A stretch of DNA of 64,000 bases, taken from assembly GCA_900637275.1 (NCBI GenBank), contig LR134362.1:2170001-2234000 (forward strand). The letters run 5' to 3'. This DNA is from [Pasteurella] aerogenes (GTDB taxonomy: Bacteria; Pseudomonadota; Gammaproteobacteria; Enterobacterales; Pasteurellaceae). Position numbers and translations under genes: made by a program. The notes under the pieces are model-generated. The model did no database searches. It was not told where the DNA came from and saw only the letters and a program-made list of their open reading frames with translations. Positions 48,725 through 58,995 of the stretch are shown piece by piece (positions within the stretch are counted from its first letter, which is position 1; each line of letters starts with the position of its first letter).

Positions 48725-50653
48725 TTAGAAACTGCCTTTTAAGCCGACGTAAATATTGCGACCGTCTTGCCCATAGCCAAGTACATTTTCGTATTTTTTA
48801 TCAAAGAGGTTATTTAAGTTGACATAAACATTGAGGTTTTCCGTCACTTGATAATTTGCACCTAAATTGACTAAAGTATAGGATGGCATTTTTGCGCGAT
48901 ATGATGTCCAAGTCGCTTCATCGTAATCGTAATAAGTATCGGTGCGTTTGCCAACATAGGAAATATTAATATCAGATCCTAGCTTTTCTGTTACTTGGTA
49001 AGCGAGACCGGCATTCGCCATATGTTTTGGACGACGTATCAAATCTTGGTTTTGGCTATCGCGACTATTTGTGTAAGTATAATTGGCATAAGCGGTTAGA
49101 TTATTGGTTAATTGACCGTTATAAGCAATTTCTACACCTTTAATTTTGGTTTTCCCATCGAGGTTAATCGCTTGTGTCCCGGTGGCTGAAATGAAATTTT
49201 CGACATTCCGTGCAAAATAAGTAATATCTAGGCTGTGTTTTTTGTCTGTGGATTCAATCAACAAACCAAGATCGCCACCAATACTTTTTTCCGGTTTCAA
49301 ATTTGGGTTTCCGATAAAATTCCCATAATAACCAAAATATTCAATAAACGTTGGATTTTGAATTGCTTTACCAAAGCTGGCATGAGTACGGAAATGTTGA
49401 GATAAACGATAAGCGCCCGCAATTCGACCTGTCCATGCATTTTCATATTGCGAATTATCAATATAACGACCACCAATGGATAAACTATGATCATTTTCAC
49501 TAAATAAACGGTATTCCAATGCGGCACTTTTCTCTATGAGTTTTTTCTCATCAATATAATTATTGGCATCATAGTTTGATTTTTCATAATTCGCTAAGAG
49601 ACTGATAGCTTGAGTGAGCGAACCTTCACGATCAAAATTAACATCTAATTGATAATTTGCATTGAGGCGTTTTGCATCATTATAGTTTAAGCCATAAGAG
49701 AAAGTATCAATATCTGTCTTTAAATGGCTAAAACTAAATTGCTGTTTAAAGCGTTCTTTTGTATTGCCGAGATAGCCACTCAATTTAAATAAGGTGTTAC
49801 GAGTTCGCGTATAATTGTCATAAGCGGTTTCTGCTCGACCAGCAGTAGTATCAAAATGTACAGTTTGGCTAGTGTGTGAGGCTAATAACTCAAGTCCTTT
49901 TTGTTCATCCGCATAGCCAAAACGGGCTGAAACATTATCACTATGGAATTTATCTCGCTCAGTCGCACCGCCCGTGACAATCTCTTTTGTCCCATCTGAT
50001 GACGTATAGCGGAATTCATCTTCACTAAAAGTGGAAATTCCACGAGTACGATGGCTATCTCCATGGAGAGAATAATAAAATCCGTTGTTATAGCCTGAAA
50101 GTGTCATGGAACCATCGTAAGTGCCATGCGATCCTGTACCTAAGTCAAAATCGACATTAAATGGTTTATCTTTATAAAGCCCACTTTTTGTTGTAATGTA
50201 AATGACACCACCTAATGCATTGCTTCCCCAAAGTGCAGACTGTTCGCCACGTAATATTTCGATTCGGTCGATATTACTTAAACTTAATCCACCAAAATCA
50301 AAACCGCCCCCATTAATTGGATTCGCTCTTACCCCATCAATAATGACGGTTGTATGCTCGGAATCGGCACCACGCAGAAATAAACTTGTTATCGAACCTC
50401 GCCCACCATTTGCTCCCATCGCTACACCCGGTACGGTTTTCAGTACATCACTTACATAAGTAGCATTGCGTGCGGCAAATTCTTTTTCAGTTAACACCGT
50501 CACAGAAGAGGCAGTTTGATCCTGATTTACCGGCGTTGCATAGGCGGAATAGACATTAATCGTGGACAGATTTTCCATTGCAGTATCTGTTTGCGCGAGG
50601 ATGAATGGAGATGTAGTAAGAAGAATTGTGGTAGTAATAAGATTTTTTTTCAT
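48725..50653 (-). CDS. btuB: TonB-dependent outer-membrane receptor, BtuB-like
   Basis: Outer-membrane beta-barrel of 642 residues with signal peptide MKKNLITTTILLTTSPFILA. A TonB-box-like stretch lies near STINVYSAYATP. The plug domain includes VLKTVPGVAMGANGGRGSIT, SLFLRGADSEHTTVIIDGVR and RIEILRGEQSALWGSNALGG, all close to BtuB. The barrel ends in aromatic GRNIYVGLKGSF, a proper outer-membrane signature. First gene of a btuBFCD-like operon. No B12 riboswitch was found upstream, so the substrate assignment rests on similarity and context. Confidence 0.85.
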   Translation of the reverse strand: MKKNLITTTILLTTSPFILAQTDTAMENLSTINVYSAYATPVNQDQTASSVTVLTEKEFAARNATYVSDVLKTVPGVAMGANGGRGSITSLFLRGADSEHTTVIIDGVRANPINGGGFDFGGLSLSNIDRIEILRGEQSALWGSNALGGVIYITTKSGLYKDKPFNVDFDLGTGSHGTYDGSMTLSGYNNGFYYSLHGDSHRTRGISTFSEDEFRYTSSDGTKEIVTGGATERDKFHSDNVSARFGYADEQKGLELLASHTSQTVHFDTTAGRAETAYDNYTRTRNTLFKLSGYLGNTKERFKQQFSFSHLKTDIDTFSYGLNYNDAKRLNANYQLDVNFDREGSLTQAISLLANYEKSNYDANNYIDEKKLIEKSAALEYRLFSENDHSLSIGGRYIDNSQYENAWTGRIAGAYRLSQHFRTHASFGKAIQNPTFIEYFGYYGNFIGNPNLKPEKSIGGDLGLLIESTDKKHSLDITYFARNVENFISATGTQAINLDGKTKIKGVEIAYNGQLTNNLTAYANYTYTNSRDSQNQDLIRRPKHMANAGLAYQVTEKLGSDINISYVGKRTDTYYDYDEATWTSYRAKMPSYTLVNLGANYQVTENLNVYVNLNNLFDKKYENVLGYGQDGRNIYVGLKGSF

Positions 50654-50898
50654 ATAGAGCCTTGTGGAGAGAAAATCAAAATGGCTGTATTATACACAAA
50701 AAACTTGATAACATAAGGTTCTACTATCAAATGACTATCTCATCAATGATGAAAAATTTAGTGATTCAATATGAATTTTTTGCATATTTATACATGAGCT
50801 TCTTGAGATAGCAAAGTGCGGTGATTTTTTCTTAAGTTTTTTAAGTAAAATTAAACTATTATAATAGGTTACGATAATTTCTATATAGGATGACGTGG
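50654..50898. promoter_or_regulatory. Divergent region between btuB and the LacI-type regulator
   Basis: About 245 AT-rich bases hold both promoters and one uptake signal near 50815. I looked for the conserved B12-box of a cobalamin riboswitch on the minus strand and did not find it. Confidence 0.4.
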
Positions 50899-51906
50899 AT
50901 GGTTTCCTCTAAAGATGTGGCAAAAAAAGCGAAAGTATCACAAGCGACAGTTTCGCGCGTATTAAATTCGCCACATTTAGTGAAAGCAGAAACCAGACAA
51001 AAAATCTTACAAGCTATTGAAGAATTAAATTATATCCCTAATGAAAATGCCAGAAACTTAGTTTCTAAAAAAAGTAATACCATTTCATTAATTTCCGGTC
51101 CATTAGAAAATTCATTTTACGTAGATACAACCTCAAATATTGTGAAATATGCAACATCTAAAGGATATAAGGTAAATGTGCATTTTTCTTTAACGGAAGA
51201 TATTCAGGCCACTTATGATATTGCGTTGAGTCATAAAATTGACGGGTTAATTGTTTCTTCTATTTTACTGCAAGATCCTTTAGTGGAGCGTGTAGAAAAG
51301 TTAAATATTCCTTTAGTAAGTTTTAATCGAAGACATGAATCATTAGGCAATTTTGTTGAAATTGATAATTTTCAAGCTGGTTATGATGCGTTATGTCATT
51401 TGGTTGAATATGGACATCGCAATATTTTATGGATTGGGGCATCTGAAGTAGTTAGTACTTTCAAGCACCGTTTTTTAGGATTTAAACAAGCTGTTAACGA
51501 TTTAAAACCAGATCCACGCTATTCCGATATGATGATTCGTAGTATCAATTATAAACATATTGATCGGCCAGATTTACAAAAGTTATTATCGCGCTTATAT
51601 CGAGCAAAACAACTGCCATCTGCAATTTGTGCAGCAACGGATGCAATTGCAATGGAGGCCATGGATATTTTAATTTCTTTAGGAATGTGTATTCCACAGG
51701 ATATTAGCATTATTGGCATTGATAATGTAAAAATAAGTCGCAATCAACTTATTCAATTAACCACTATCGGCAGTATTGATGAACAATGTTTAGGATTAAT
51801 TGCAATTAAAAAGTTAATAGAATTAATCGAAAATCCGCAAGAAGAAAAGATCAATATTACGCTCCCTGTTTCTCTTTACCTACGTAATAGTACAAAAAAA
51901 TACTGA
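50899..51906 (+). CDS. LacI family transcriptional regulator
   Basis: Repressor-type protein of 335 residues. The N-terminal DNA-binding domain reads SSKDVAKKAKVSQATVSRVLN, with hinge helix NARNLVSKKSNTISLI, followed by a periplasmic-binding-protein-like effector domain (IDGLIVSS, LCHLVEYGHRNILWIG, ICAATDAIAMEAMDIL, ISIIGIDNVKISR). The ATG at 50899 is chosen because AGGATG then fits; an ATG nine bases earlier is too close to it. Two LacI-type operators lie between this gene and the next operon, so it probably controls the permease-dehydrogenase genes. The effector is unknown. Confidence 0.9.
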   Translation: MVSSKDVAKKAKVSQATVSRVLNSPHLVKAETRQKILQAIEELNYIPNENARNLVSKKSNTISLISGPLENSFYVDTTSNIVKYATSKGYKVNVHFSLTEDIQATYDIALSHKIDGLIVSSILLQDPLVERVEKLNIPLVSFNRRHESLGNFVEIDNFQAGYDALCHLVEYGHRNILWIGASEVVSTFKHRFLGFKQAVNDLKPDPRYSDMMIRSINYKHIDRPDLQKLLSRLYRAKQLPSAICAATDAIAMEAMDILISLGMCIPQDISIIGIDNVKISRNQLIQLTTIGSIDEQCLGLIAIKKLIELIENPQEEKINITLPVSLYLRNSTKKY

Positions 51907-51929
51907 TTCGATTTTGCAAAAGTCTATTT

Positions 51930-51945
51930 TGTGAGCTAACTCACA
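51930..51945 (+). promoter_or_regulatory. CRP-cAMP binding site
   Basis: TGTGA-GCTAAC-TCACA: a perfect match to both half-sites, flanked by A/T. It lies 143 bases before the permease gene and implies catabolite control of the downstream operon. Confidence 0.85.
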
Positions 51946-51997
51946 AATGTTAAAAAAATGTTTCAAATTTAGCATATTTTCCTTTACTTATGTCGAG

Positions 51998-52031
51998 TGA
52001 AATCGTATTCATAATATGAAAGCGTATTCAT
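51998..52031 (+). promoter_or_regulatory. Two tandem LacI-family operators
   Basis: TGAAATCGTATTCAT (51998-52012) and TGAAAGCGTATTCAT (52017-52031) differ at one base, are each near-palindromic around a central CG, and lie 19 bases apart. This is the form of LacI/GalR-family operators and they sit between the regulator gene and the permease gene. Confidence 0.78.
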
Positions 52032-52087
52032 TTGAGGTTTAAACGTCTGCGCGAGTCGCTTTGGTTTAACAAAAATAAGGAGTGTAT

Positions 52088-53494
52088 ATGGCTATATTCA
52101 ATCAATGGAAAACTCGTAAAATAGGGGAACCTTGCCCATTTATTCCCTTAGGTCCTTTTAAGATTCGTCTTCCTTTTATTCACTATCGTTTTGAATGGCC
52201 TGATTATTTTCAAGGGCTTTTAATGTGTGCGGTGGATTTGGCGGCAATTCCGTTATTAACTCAACTGTTGGGTATGCCTTTTGAGGTTGCGCTGGCAATC
52301 ATTGTTCTTAACGGATTATTTTATTTATTGCACCATCTTTTGGGCGATCCTTGTGTGCCAGGTTGGATTACGCCTGCAATTCCATTAATTATGGTGTATT
52401 GTCAACAGTTTCCTGAAGGTCCGGAGCGAATTCATTCTTTGATTGCTTTTCAGATGACGTTAGGGATTTTTTCCATTTTCTTAGGGGTCACAAAATTAGC
52501 CTCTAAAATAGTGCATATTATTCCTTCCGCGATCAAAGCCGGTATTATTATTGGGGCAGGATTAGCAGCAATTATTTCTATTTTTAACGTAGGCGGACGC
52601 TTTGAAAGTTTCCCATGGTCAATTTCTATTGCGGTAGGGATTGCATTTTATTTGATGTATTCTGCGCATTTTTCGCAATTGCAGGAAAAAATACCGTTTC
52701 TTCGCGTGATTGGGAAATTAGGTATTTTCCCGATTATTTTATTGGCTGTGGTTGTCGCGCCGCTTGTTGGGGAAGCCCCTTGGCCAGAAATAAAATGGGG
52801 ATTTTCAACACCGGATTTTGTGACATTATGGCGCGAATATACGGTTTTTGGTATAGGGTTTCCGCCATTTTCCATGTATATCAGTGCATTACCTACAATT
52901 TTAGCCGCTTATATAGTGTTATTCGGCGATATTTTACAAAACCGAGCATTAATTGCAGATGGTCAAACTTATCGTAAAGATGAGGTTGTCAAATATAAAT
53001 CAAGTCGCGCACACTTAATTTTTGGTGGACGAAATGCTGCAATGAGTATTCTTGGTCCAGATGTTACGATGTGTGGTCCTATTTGGTCTGCTATGCAAGT
53101 GGTGATGGTAGAACGCTGGAAAAAAGGGCGAGAAGCAATGGATTCTTTTTTTGGCGGGATAGGTTCTTTCCGTTGGGGAACTAATACTGGTCTATTGTTG
53201 ATGCCAATTGTGAGTCTAGTGGAGCCAATTTTAGGGATTGCTTTAGCATTAACCTTATTAATTCAGGGATACGTTAATATGAAAATCGGTATTTTAGAGG
53301 CTAAATGCGGTAAAGATCTAGGTATTGCTGGTATTGTTGCTGCGATTTTGTGTATTAAGGGTGCAAGTTGGGCATTTGCAGCAGGGATTTTACTTTGCTT
53401 ATTAATTTATGGTCGGAATTTCTTCGTTGGCGAAGTCGATTACACTTTTACTAAAGATCACGATAAACAACTTGAGGTAGAAAATCATGATTAA
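52088..53494 (+). CDS. Putative permease (NCS2/SulP-like architecture)
   Basis: Polytopic inner-membrane protein of 468 residues with about twelve hydrophobic segments. Features such as DLAAIPLLTQLLGMPFEVAL, GDPCVPGWITPAIPLIMVY, IPSAIKAGIIIGAGLAAIIS and GRNAAMSILGPDVTMCGPIW suggest the broad uracil/xanthine/sulphate-type permease fold, but I do not recognise a characterised subfamily. AAGGAG sets the ATG at 52088. It overlaps the next gene by eight bases. By context it imports the substrate of the two dehydrogenases, perhaps a hydroxy-carboxylate. Confidence 0.7.
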   Translation: MAIFNQWKTRKIGEPCPFIPLGPFKIRLPFIHYRFEWPDYFQGLLMCAVDLAAIPLLTQLLGMPFEVALAIIVLNGLFYLLHHLLGDPCVPGWITPAIPLIMVYCQQFPEGPERIHSLIAFQMTLGIFSIFLGVTKLASKIVHIIPSAIKAGIIIGAGLAAIISIFNVGGRFESFPWSISIAVGIAFYLMYSAHFSQLQEKIPFLRVIGKLGIFPIILLAVVVAPLVGEAPWPEIKWGFSTPDFVTLWREYTVFGIGFPPFSMYISALPTILAAYIVLFGDILQNRALIADGQTYRKDEVVKYKSSRAHLIFGGRNAAMSILGPDVTMCGPIWSAMQVVMVERWKKGREAMDSFFGGIGSFRWGTNTGLLLMPIVSLVEPILGIALALTLLIQGYVNMKIGILEAKCGKDLGIAGIVAAILCIKGASWAFAAGILLCLLIYGRNFFVGEVDYTFTKDHDKQLEVENHD

Positions 53495-54653
53495 AACCAC
53501 ATTAATTAGTCAAAATTATCATGGCTGGGGAGCTATTCAAATTTTACCTGACGAGGTTCGCCGATTAAATGCGACACACGCCTTGATTATCGCCGATCCT
53601 TTTTTACAGCAAAATGGAACGCTTGAAAAATTGACCGCACTTTTAGATAACGTGAATGTTCCTTACTTGATTAATACGAATATTATTCCGGAGCCGCCTT
53701 TAGCTGTAGCGGAGGAGTTGGTTGCTTTTGCGCGTACTGTTGAAGTTGATTTAGTGATTGGTTTGGGTGGTGGTAGTGCATTGGATCTGGCTAAATTAGT
53801 TGCCGCACTGATTCCGCAACAAGGTGATGTGAAAGATTTTTTAAATCTTTCTGGTCAAAAAAAATTAGCACATTGTAGCGTACCGAAGATTATGTTGCCA
53901 ACCACATCGGGTACGGGATCTGAAGTTACTAATATTTCTGTGCTTTCTTTAGATAGTACAAAAGATGTTGTGGTACATGATGCGTTATTAGCAGATTCAG
54001 TCATTGTTGATCCTGAATTAACTGCGAGTGTACCGCCACGAGTGACTGCGGCGACTGGAATTGATGCCTTAACGCATGCAATTGAATCTTATGTTTCGGT
54101 GAATGCTACGCCTATTACGGAAGGGCTTTCGTTACAAGCGATTAAGCTTATTTCGAGATCATTATTGACAGCTGTGCGTGATGGACAAAATCAACAAGCA
54201 AGAATTGATATGAGTTATGGTAGTTATTTGGCGGGTTTAGCTTTTTTCAATGCGGGTTGTGCGGCGGTACACGCATTGGCTTATCCGTTAGGCGGTCAGT
54301 TTCACTTAGCGCATGGAGAATCAAATGCAGTGTTGCTGCCTTATGTGATGGATTATATTCGTCATCATTGTACAGAAAAACTCAAGGATATTTATCAAGC
54401 AATGGGGCATGACGCTACGCATTTGACGGCGGAAGATGCTTCTTTACGAGCCATTGAAAGTCTATTTACCTTGGTAAATGCAGTAGGTATTCCAAATCGT
54501 TTGAGTGAATTTGGTATTCCTGTGGAGGCCATCACGTCCCTAAGTCAAGATGCGATCAAACAAACTCGATTATTACAACGCAGTCCGATGAAACTTGATT
54601 TGCAAGATATTGAGCAAATTTATCAACGAGCATTTAACGGACATCAGTTCTAA
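53487..54653 (+). CDS. Iron-containing alcohol dehydrogenase, possible 4-hydroxybutyrate dehydrogenase
   Basis: Group III NAD(P)-dependent dehydrogenase of 388 residues. The coenzyme motif is LVIGLGGGSALDLAKLVA, followed by LPTTSGTGSEVTNISV. Metal ligands fit D and H in GIDALTHAIES, HALAYPLGG and HGESNAVLLPYV. Next to a succinate-semialdehyde dehydrogenase, oxidation of 4-hydroxybutyrate to succinate semialdehyde is the most economical role. Other primary alcohols or hydroxy acids remain possible. It overlaps the permease gene by eight bases; the next gene follows after ten. Confidence 0.82.
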   Translation: MIKTTLISQNYHGWGAIQILPDEVRRLNATHALIIADPFLQQNGTLEKLTALLDNVNVPYLINTNIIPEPPLAVAEELVAFARTVEVDLVIGLGGGSALDLAKLVAALIPQQGDVKDFLNLSGQKKLAHCSVPKIMLPTTSGTGSEVTNISVLSLDSTKDVVVHDALLADSVIVDPELTASVPPRVTAATGIDALTHAIESYVSVNATPITEGLSLQAIKLISRSLLTAVRDGQNQQARIDMSYGSYLAGLAFFNAGCAAVHALAYPLGGQFHLAHGESNAVLLPYVMDYIRHHCTEKLKDIYQAMGHDATHLTAEDASLRAIESLFTLVNAVGIPNRLSEFGIPVEAITSLSQDAIKQTRLLQRSPMKLDLQDIEQIYQRAFNGHQF

Positions 54654-54663
54654 GGAGAATAAA

Positions 54664-56103
54664 ATGTGGCTAAAAAATACCGCACTTTTTAAGCAGGCAA
54701 GTTATATTGATGGAGAATGGGTGAATGGCAGTGTCACTATTGATGTGATTAATCCGGCAACAGAACAGGTCTTGGGGCATATTCCGGCGCTTTCCGATAA
54801 AGAGGCTTGTCAAGCGGTGGATGCTGCGGAGAAAGCGTTTTTAAGTTGGAAGAAAAAAAGTGCGAAGGAACGTAGTCAAATTTTACAGCGTTGGTTTGCC
54901 TTAATAGAAGAAAATATTGATGATCTAGCATTGTTATTGACGCTAGAACAAGGTAAGCCTTTGGCTGAAGCCAAAGGGGAGATCGCTTATGGTGCGTCTT
55001 ATGTGCAATGGTTTGCTGAAGAGGCGAAGCGTATTTATGGTGATACTATTCCGGCACCGAATGATAGTAGTAAAATTATTGTTCTTAAACAGCCTATTGG
55101 TGTGTGTGCGGCGATTACGCCATGGAACTTTCCAAATGCAATGATTGCTCGTAAGGCAGCGCCTGCATTGGCAGCTGGCTGTACCTTTATTGTGCGTCCG
55201 GCATCACAAACTCCTTTTTCTGCTTTGGCATTAGCAGTGCTAGCGGAACAGGCGGGTATTCCTAAAGGTGTATTTAATGTGATTACAGGGGATGCGAAAG
55301 CGATTGGCGAAATATTAACGCAAGATGATCGGGTGAAAAAATTTAGCTTTACCGGCTCTACGACAGTGGGTCGTATTTTGATGGGGCAATGTGCTTCTAC
55401 TATCAAAAAAGTGTCTTTGGAGTTGGGTGGAAATGCTCCTTTTATCGTGTTTAATGATGCTAATCTCGATGAGGCGGTAAAAGGGGCATTAATATCGAAA
55501 TTTCGTAATTCAGGACAAACTTGTGTTTGTGCAAATCGGATTTATGTACAAGAGGGCGTTTATGAAGCTTTTGTTGCAAAATTTGTTGATGCAGTGAAAT
55601 CGCTAAAAGTTGGTGATGGTTGTGATCCTTGCACTCAAATTGGTCCGGTGATTGATCGTAATGCATTGCAAAAGACAACATCTTATTTGCTTGATGCTCA
55701 AGCTAAAGGCGGAAAAATATTATGTGGAGGAGAAACGCAAGGAGACACTTTATTTTTTGCGCCAACAGTGATTAGTGAGGCGAACGATAGTATGCACTTT
55801 TCCAAAGAAGAAATTTTTGGACCTTTGGCACCGATTTTTAAGTTTCAGACATTAGAAGAAGTGATCAAACGGGCAAATAATACGGAATTTGGTTTAGCGT
55901 CTTATGTTTATTCACAAAACCTACACACACTGATGTGCGTTGCTGATGAATTGGAATATGGCATGGTTGGAATTAACACGGGTAGCATTTCCAATGAAGC
56001 GGCGCCTTTTGGTGGCGTTAAACAATCTGGAATTGGACGTGAAGGTTCCAAATATGGCATAGAAGATTATTTAGAAATTAAATATTTAGCCATGCATTAT
56101 TAA
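54664..56103 (+). CDS. gabD: NAD(P)-dependent succinate-semialdehyde dehydrogenase
   Basis: Aldehyde dehydrogenase of 479 residues. The nucleotide fold has ITPWNFPNAMIARKAAPALA and KKFSFTGSTTVGRIL; the general base is in SLELGGNAPF and the catalytic Cys in FRNSGQTCVCANRIY. The C-terminus has AAPFGGVKQSGIGREGSKYG. Overall it follows E. coli GabD, oxidising succinate semialdehyde to succinate. Oddity: the coenzyme-contacting Lys of the usual VLKPASQTP is Arg here (FIVRPASQTP). AAGGAG precedes the start. Last gene of the CRP/LacI-controlled operon. Confidence 0.88.
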   Translation: MWLKNTALFKQASYIDGEWVNGSVTIDVINPATEQVLGHIPALSDKEACQAVDAAEKAFLSWKKKSAKERSQILQRWFALIEENIDDLALLLTLEQGKPLAEAKGEIAYGASYVQWFAEEAKRIYGDTIPAPNDSSKIIVLKQPIGVCAAITPWNFPNAMIARKAAPALAAGCTFIVRPASQTPFSALALAVLAEQAGIPKGVFNVITGDAKAIGEILTQDDRVKKFSFTGSTTVGRILMGQCASTIKKVSLELGGNAPFIVFNDANLDEAVKGALISKFRNSGQTCVCANRIYVQEGVYEAFVAKFVDAVKSLKVGDGCDPCTQIGPVIDRNALQKTTSYLLDAQAKGGKILCGGETQGDTLFFAPTVISEANDSMHFSKEEIFGPLAPIFKFQTLEEVIKRANNTEFGLASYVYSQNLHTLMCVADELEYGMVGINTGSISNEAAPFGGVKQSGIGREGSKYGIEDYLEIKYLAMHY

Positions 56104-56107
56104 AACA

Positions 56108-56155
56108 AAAAGTGCGGTGATTTTTTAAAACATTTTAAAAATCCACCGCACTTTT
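56108..56155. terminator. Inverted uptake-signal pair between gabD and groEL
   Basis: AAAAGTGCGGTG (56108-56119) and CACCGCACTTTT (56144-56155), extended by TTTTTAAA/TTTAAAAA in the middle. A strong bidirectional stem between convergent genes. Confidence 0.8.
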
Positions 56156-56180
56156 AAGCGCTTTGAGCAGTTAGGCGAAA

Positions 56181-57833
<1,653 letters not shown>

Positions 57834-57921
57834 TTATTCCTTTGTTTCTGTAGGACACACTGCGGTGTCCGTGATTAAATTTTATATGAGATTGATGGAT
57901 ACACGAGGTGTGTATCTACGA

Positions 57922-58212
57922 TTATTCTACAATTGCTAAAATATCGTTTTCAGAGATGATCAAGACTTCTTCACCGTCAATTTTCTCTGATTTTACACCG
58001 TAACTTTCGTTGAAAATGACCGTATCGCCCACTTTAACATCCAATGGTTGTACGCTTCCGTTGTCTAAAATGCGACCTTTGCCGACCGCTAATACTTTGG
58101 CGCGAGTGGATTTTGTGGCTGCCGAACCGGTTAAAACGATACCGCCGGCGGATTTGGTTTCAACTTCTTCACGTTTAATAATCACACGATCGTGTAATGG
58201 ACGAATATTCAT
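57922..58212 (-). CDS. groES: Co-chaperonin GroES
   Basis: Heptameric lid of GroEL, 96 residues. It begins [20 protein letters not shown], then the mobile loop [20 protein letters not shown], and ends [22 protein letters not shown] sets the start at 58212; an in-frame extension upstream covers the heat-shock promoter and is rejected. First gene of groES-groEL, downstream of fxsA. Confidence 0.98.
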   Translation of the reverse strand: MNIRPLHDRVIIKREEVETKSAGGIVLTGSAATKSTRAKVLAVGKGRILDNGSVQPLDVKVGDTVIFNESYGVKSEKIDGEEVLIISENDILAIVE

Positions 58213-58255
58213 TTTAATTTCCTTCTTAAAGTTAAAATTATCGAAAAGCAAAATC

Positions 58256-58284
58256 TATATGGGGGACATTTTTTGCCTTTCAAG
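58256..58284 (-). promoter_or_regulatory. Sigma-32 heat-shock promoter of groES-groEL
   Basis: On the minus strand: CTTGAAA (58284-58278), 13-base spacer, CCCCATATA (58264-58256). Both elements match the sigma-32 consensus (CTTGAAA / CCCCATNT) fully. It lies 44 bases before groES and just after the fxsA stop. Confidence 0.92.
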
Positions 58285-58298
58285 GGAAAAGCATAAAA

Positions 58299-58784
58299 TT
58301 ATTTAATTCTTTTATCTTCATCAACTTGGCGTTCAAATTCCGCTTCAAATATCTCGCTGTCTTGCGTTTGTCCTGTGTGGTTAGCATAAAAAGTGCGGTC
58401 AGTTTTAAAGAAGAATTTGGAACGAAACGCACCGGCTTTTTTACTGATAAAACGTTGCACCAATCCGCTACCGAATGGGCTTAATAATAACAACGCGAAA
58501 ATATCAGTAAGAAAACCGGGGATAAAAAATAAAATACCGGCGAAGATCCAGCACCCAGATTTCAGTAAAGAGGCGGTTGGTAATTCGCCTTGAGCCAATT
58601 GTTGGCGCACGTTAAACAGGGTGTACCAGCCACGGGTGCGAATTAAAAATAAGCCGAACAGCGAGGATAAAACCAGCAATAAAATCACGCTGATGATGCC
58701 CAATGTGGATCCAATCCACACAATAATAGACAGTTCGGCATAAATAAAAGCAAAGGCAATTAGGCACAAAATCAGTAGCGGCAT
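58299..58784 (-). CDS. fxsA: FxsA family membrane protein
   Basis: Small inner-membrane protein of 161 residues. It begins MPLLILCLIAFAFIYAELSI, and the conserved E-x-x-x-I-x-V-G pattern continues as IVWIGSTLGI. It has LLRTRGWYTLFNVRQQLAQG-like content (LIRTRGWYTLFNVRQQLAQG) and PGFLTDIFALLLLSPFGS, all typical of FxsA. In E. coli FxsA relieves F-exclusion of phage T7 when overproduced; its normal role is unknown. It precedes groES as in E. coli, but the heat-shock promoter sits between them. A uptake signal lies within the gene. Confidence 0.9.
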   Translation of the reverse strand: MPLLILCLIAFAFIYAELSIIVWIGSTLGIISVILLLVLSSLFGLFLIRTRGWYTLFNVRQQLAQGELPTASLLKSGCWIFAGILFFIPGFLTDIFALLLLSPFGSGLVQRFISKKAGAFRSKFFFKTDRTFYANHTGQTQDSEIFEAEFERQVDEDKRIK

Positions 58785-58908
58785 GGTTTTTTCCTATTTC
58801 GATGAGGTTATTGTTTGTTATGGGGGATTTTTTCCAAATTTCAAGGGGTTTAGCCTTAAAAAAACTAATGAATAGCATAAAATTAAAGTCGGTGAGCGAC
58901 CTTGAAAA

Positions 58909-58924
58909 TATGATCTAGATCACG
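58909..58924 (+). promoter_or_regulatory. Probable CRP site upstream of aspA
   Basis: TATGA-TCTAGA-TCACG matches eight of ten conserved CRP positions, 72 bases before aspA. CRP and FNR control of aspA is known in E. coli. Confidence 0.6.
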
Positions 58925-58995
58925 TTTTTTGCCCAATCACTTGCCTATAATGTCACCAACTGATGACTTATCCATCCAATGAAAGGAGATATATT

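Noticed and set aside
50654..50898. Cobalamin riboswitch before btuB
   Set aside because: No B12-box or typical long structured leader was visible on the minus strand.
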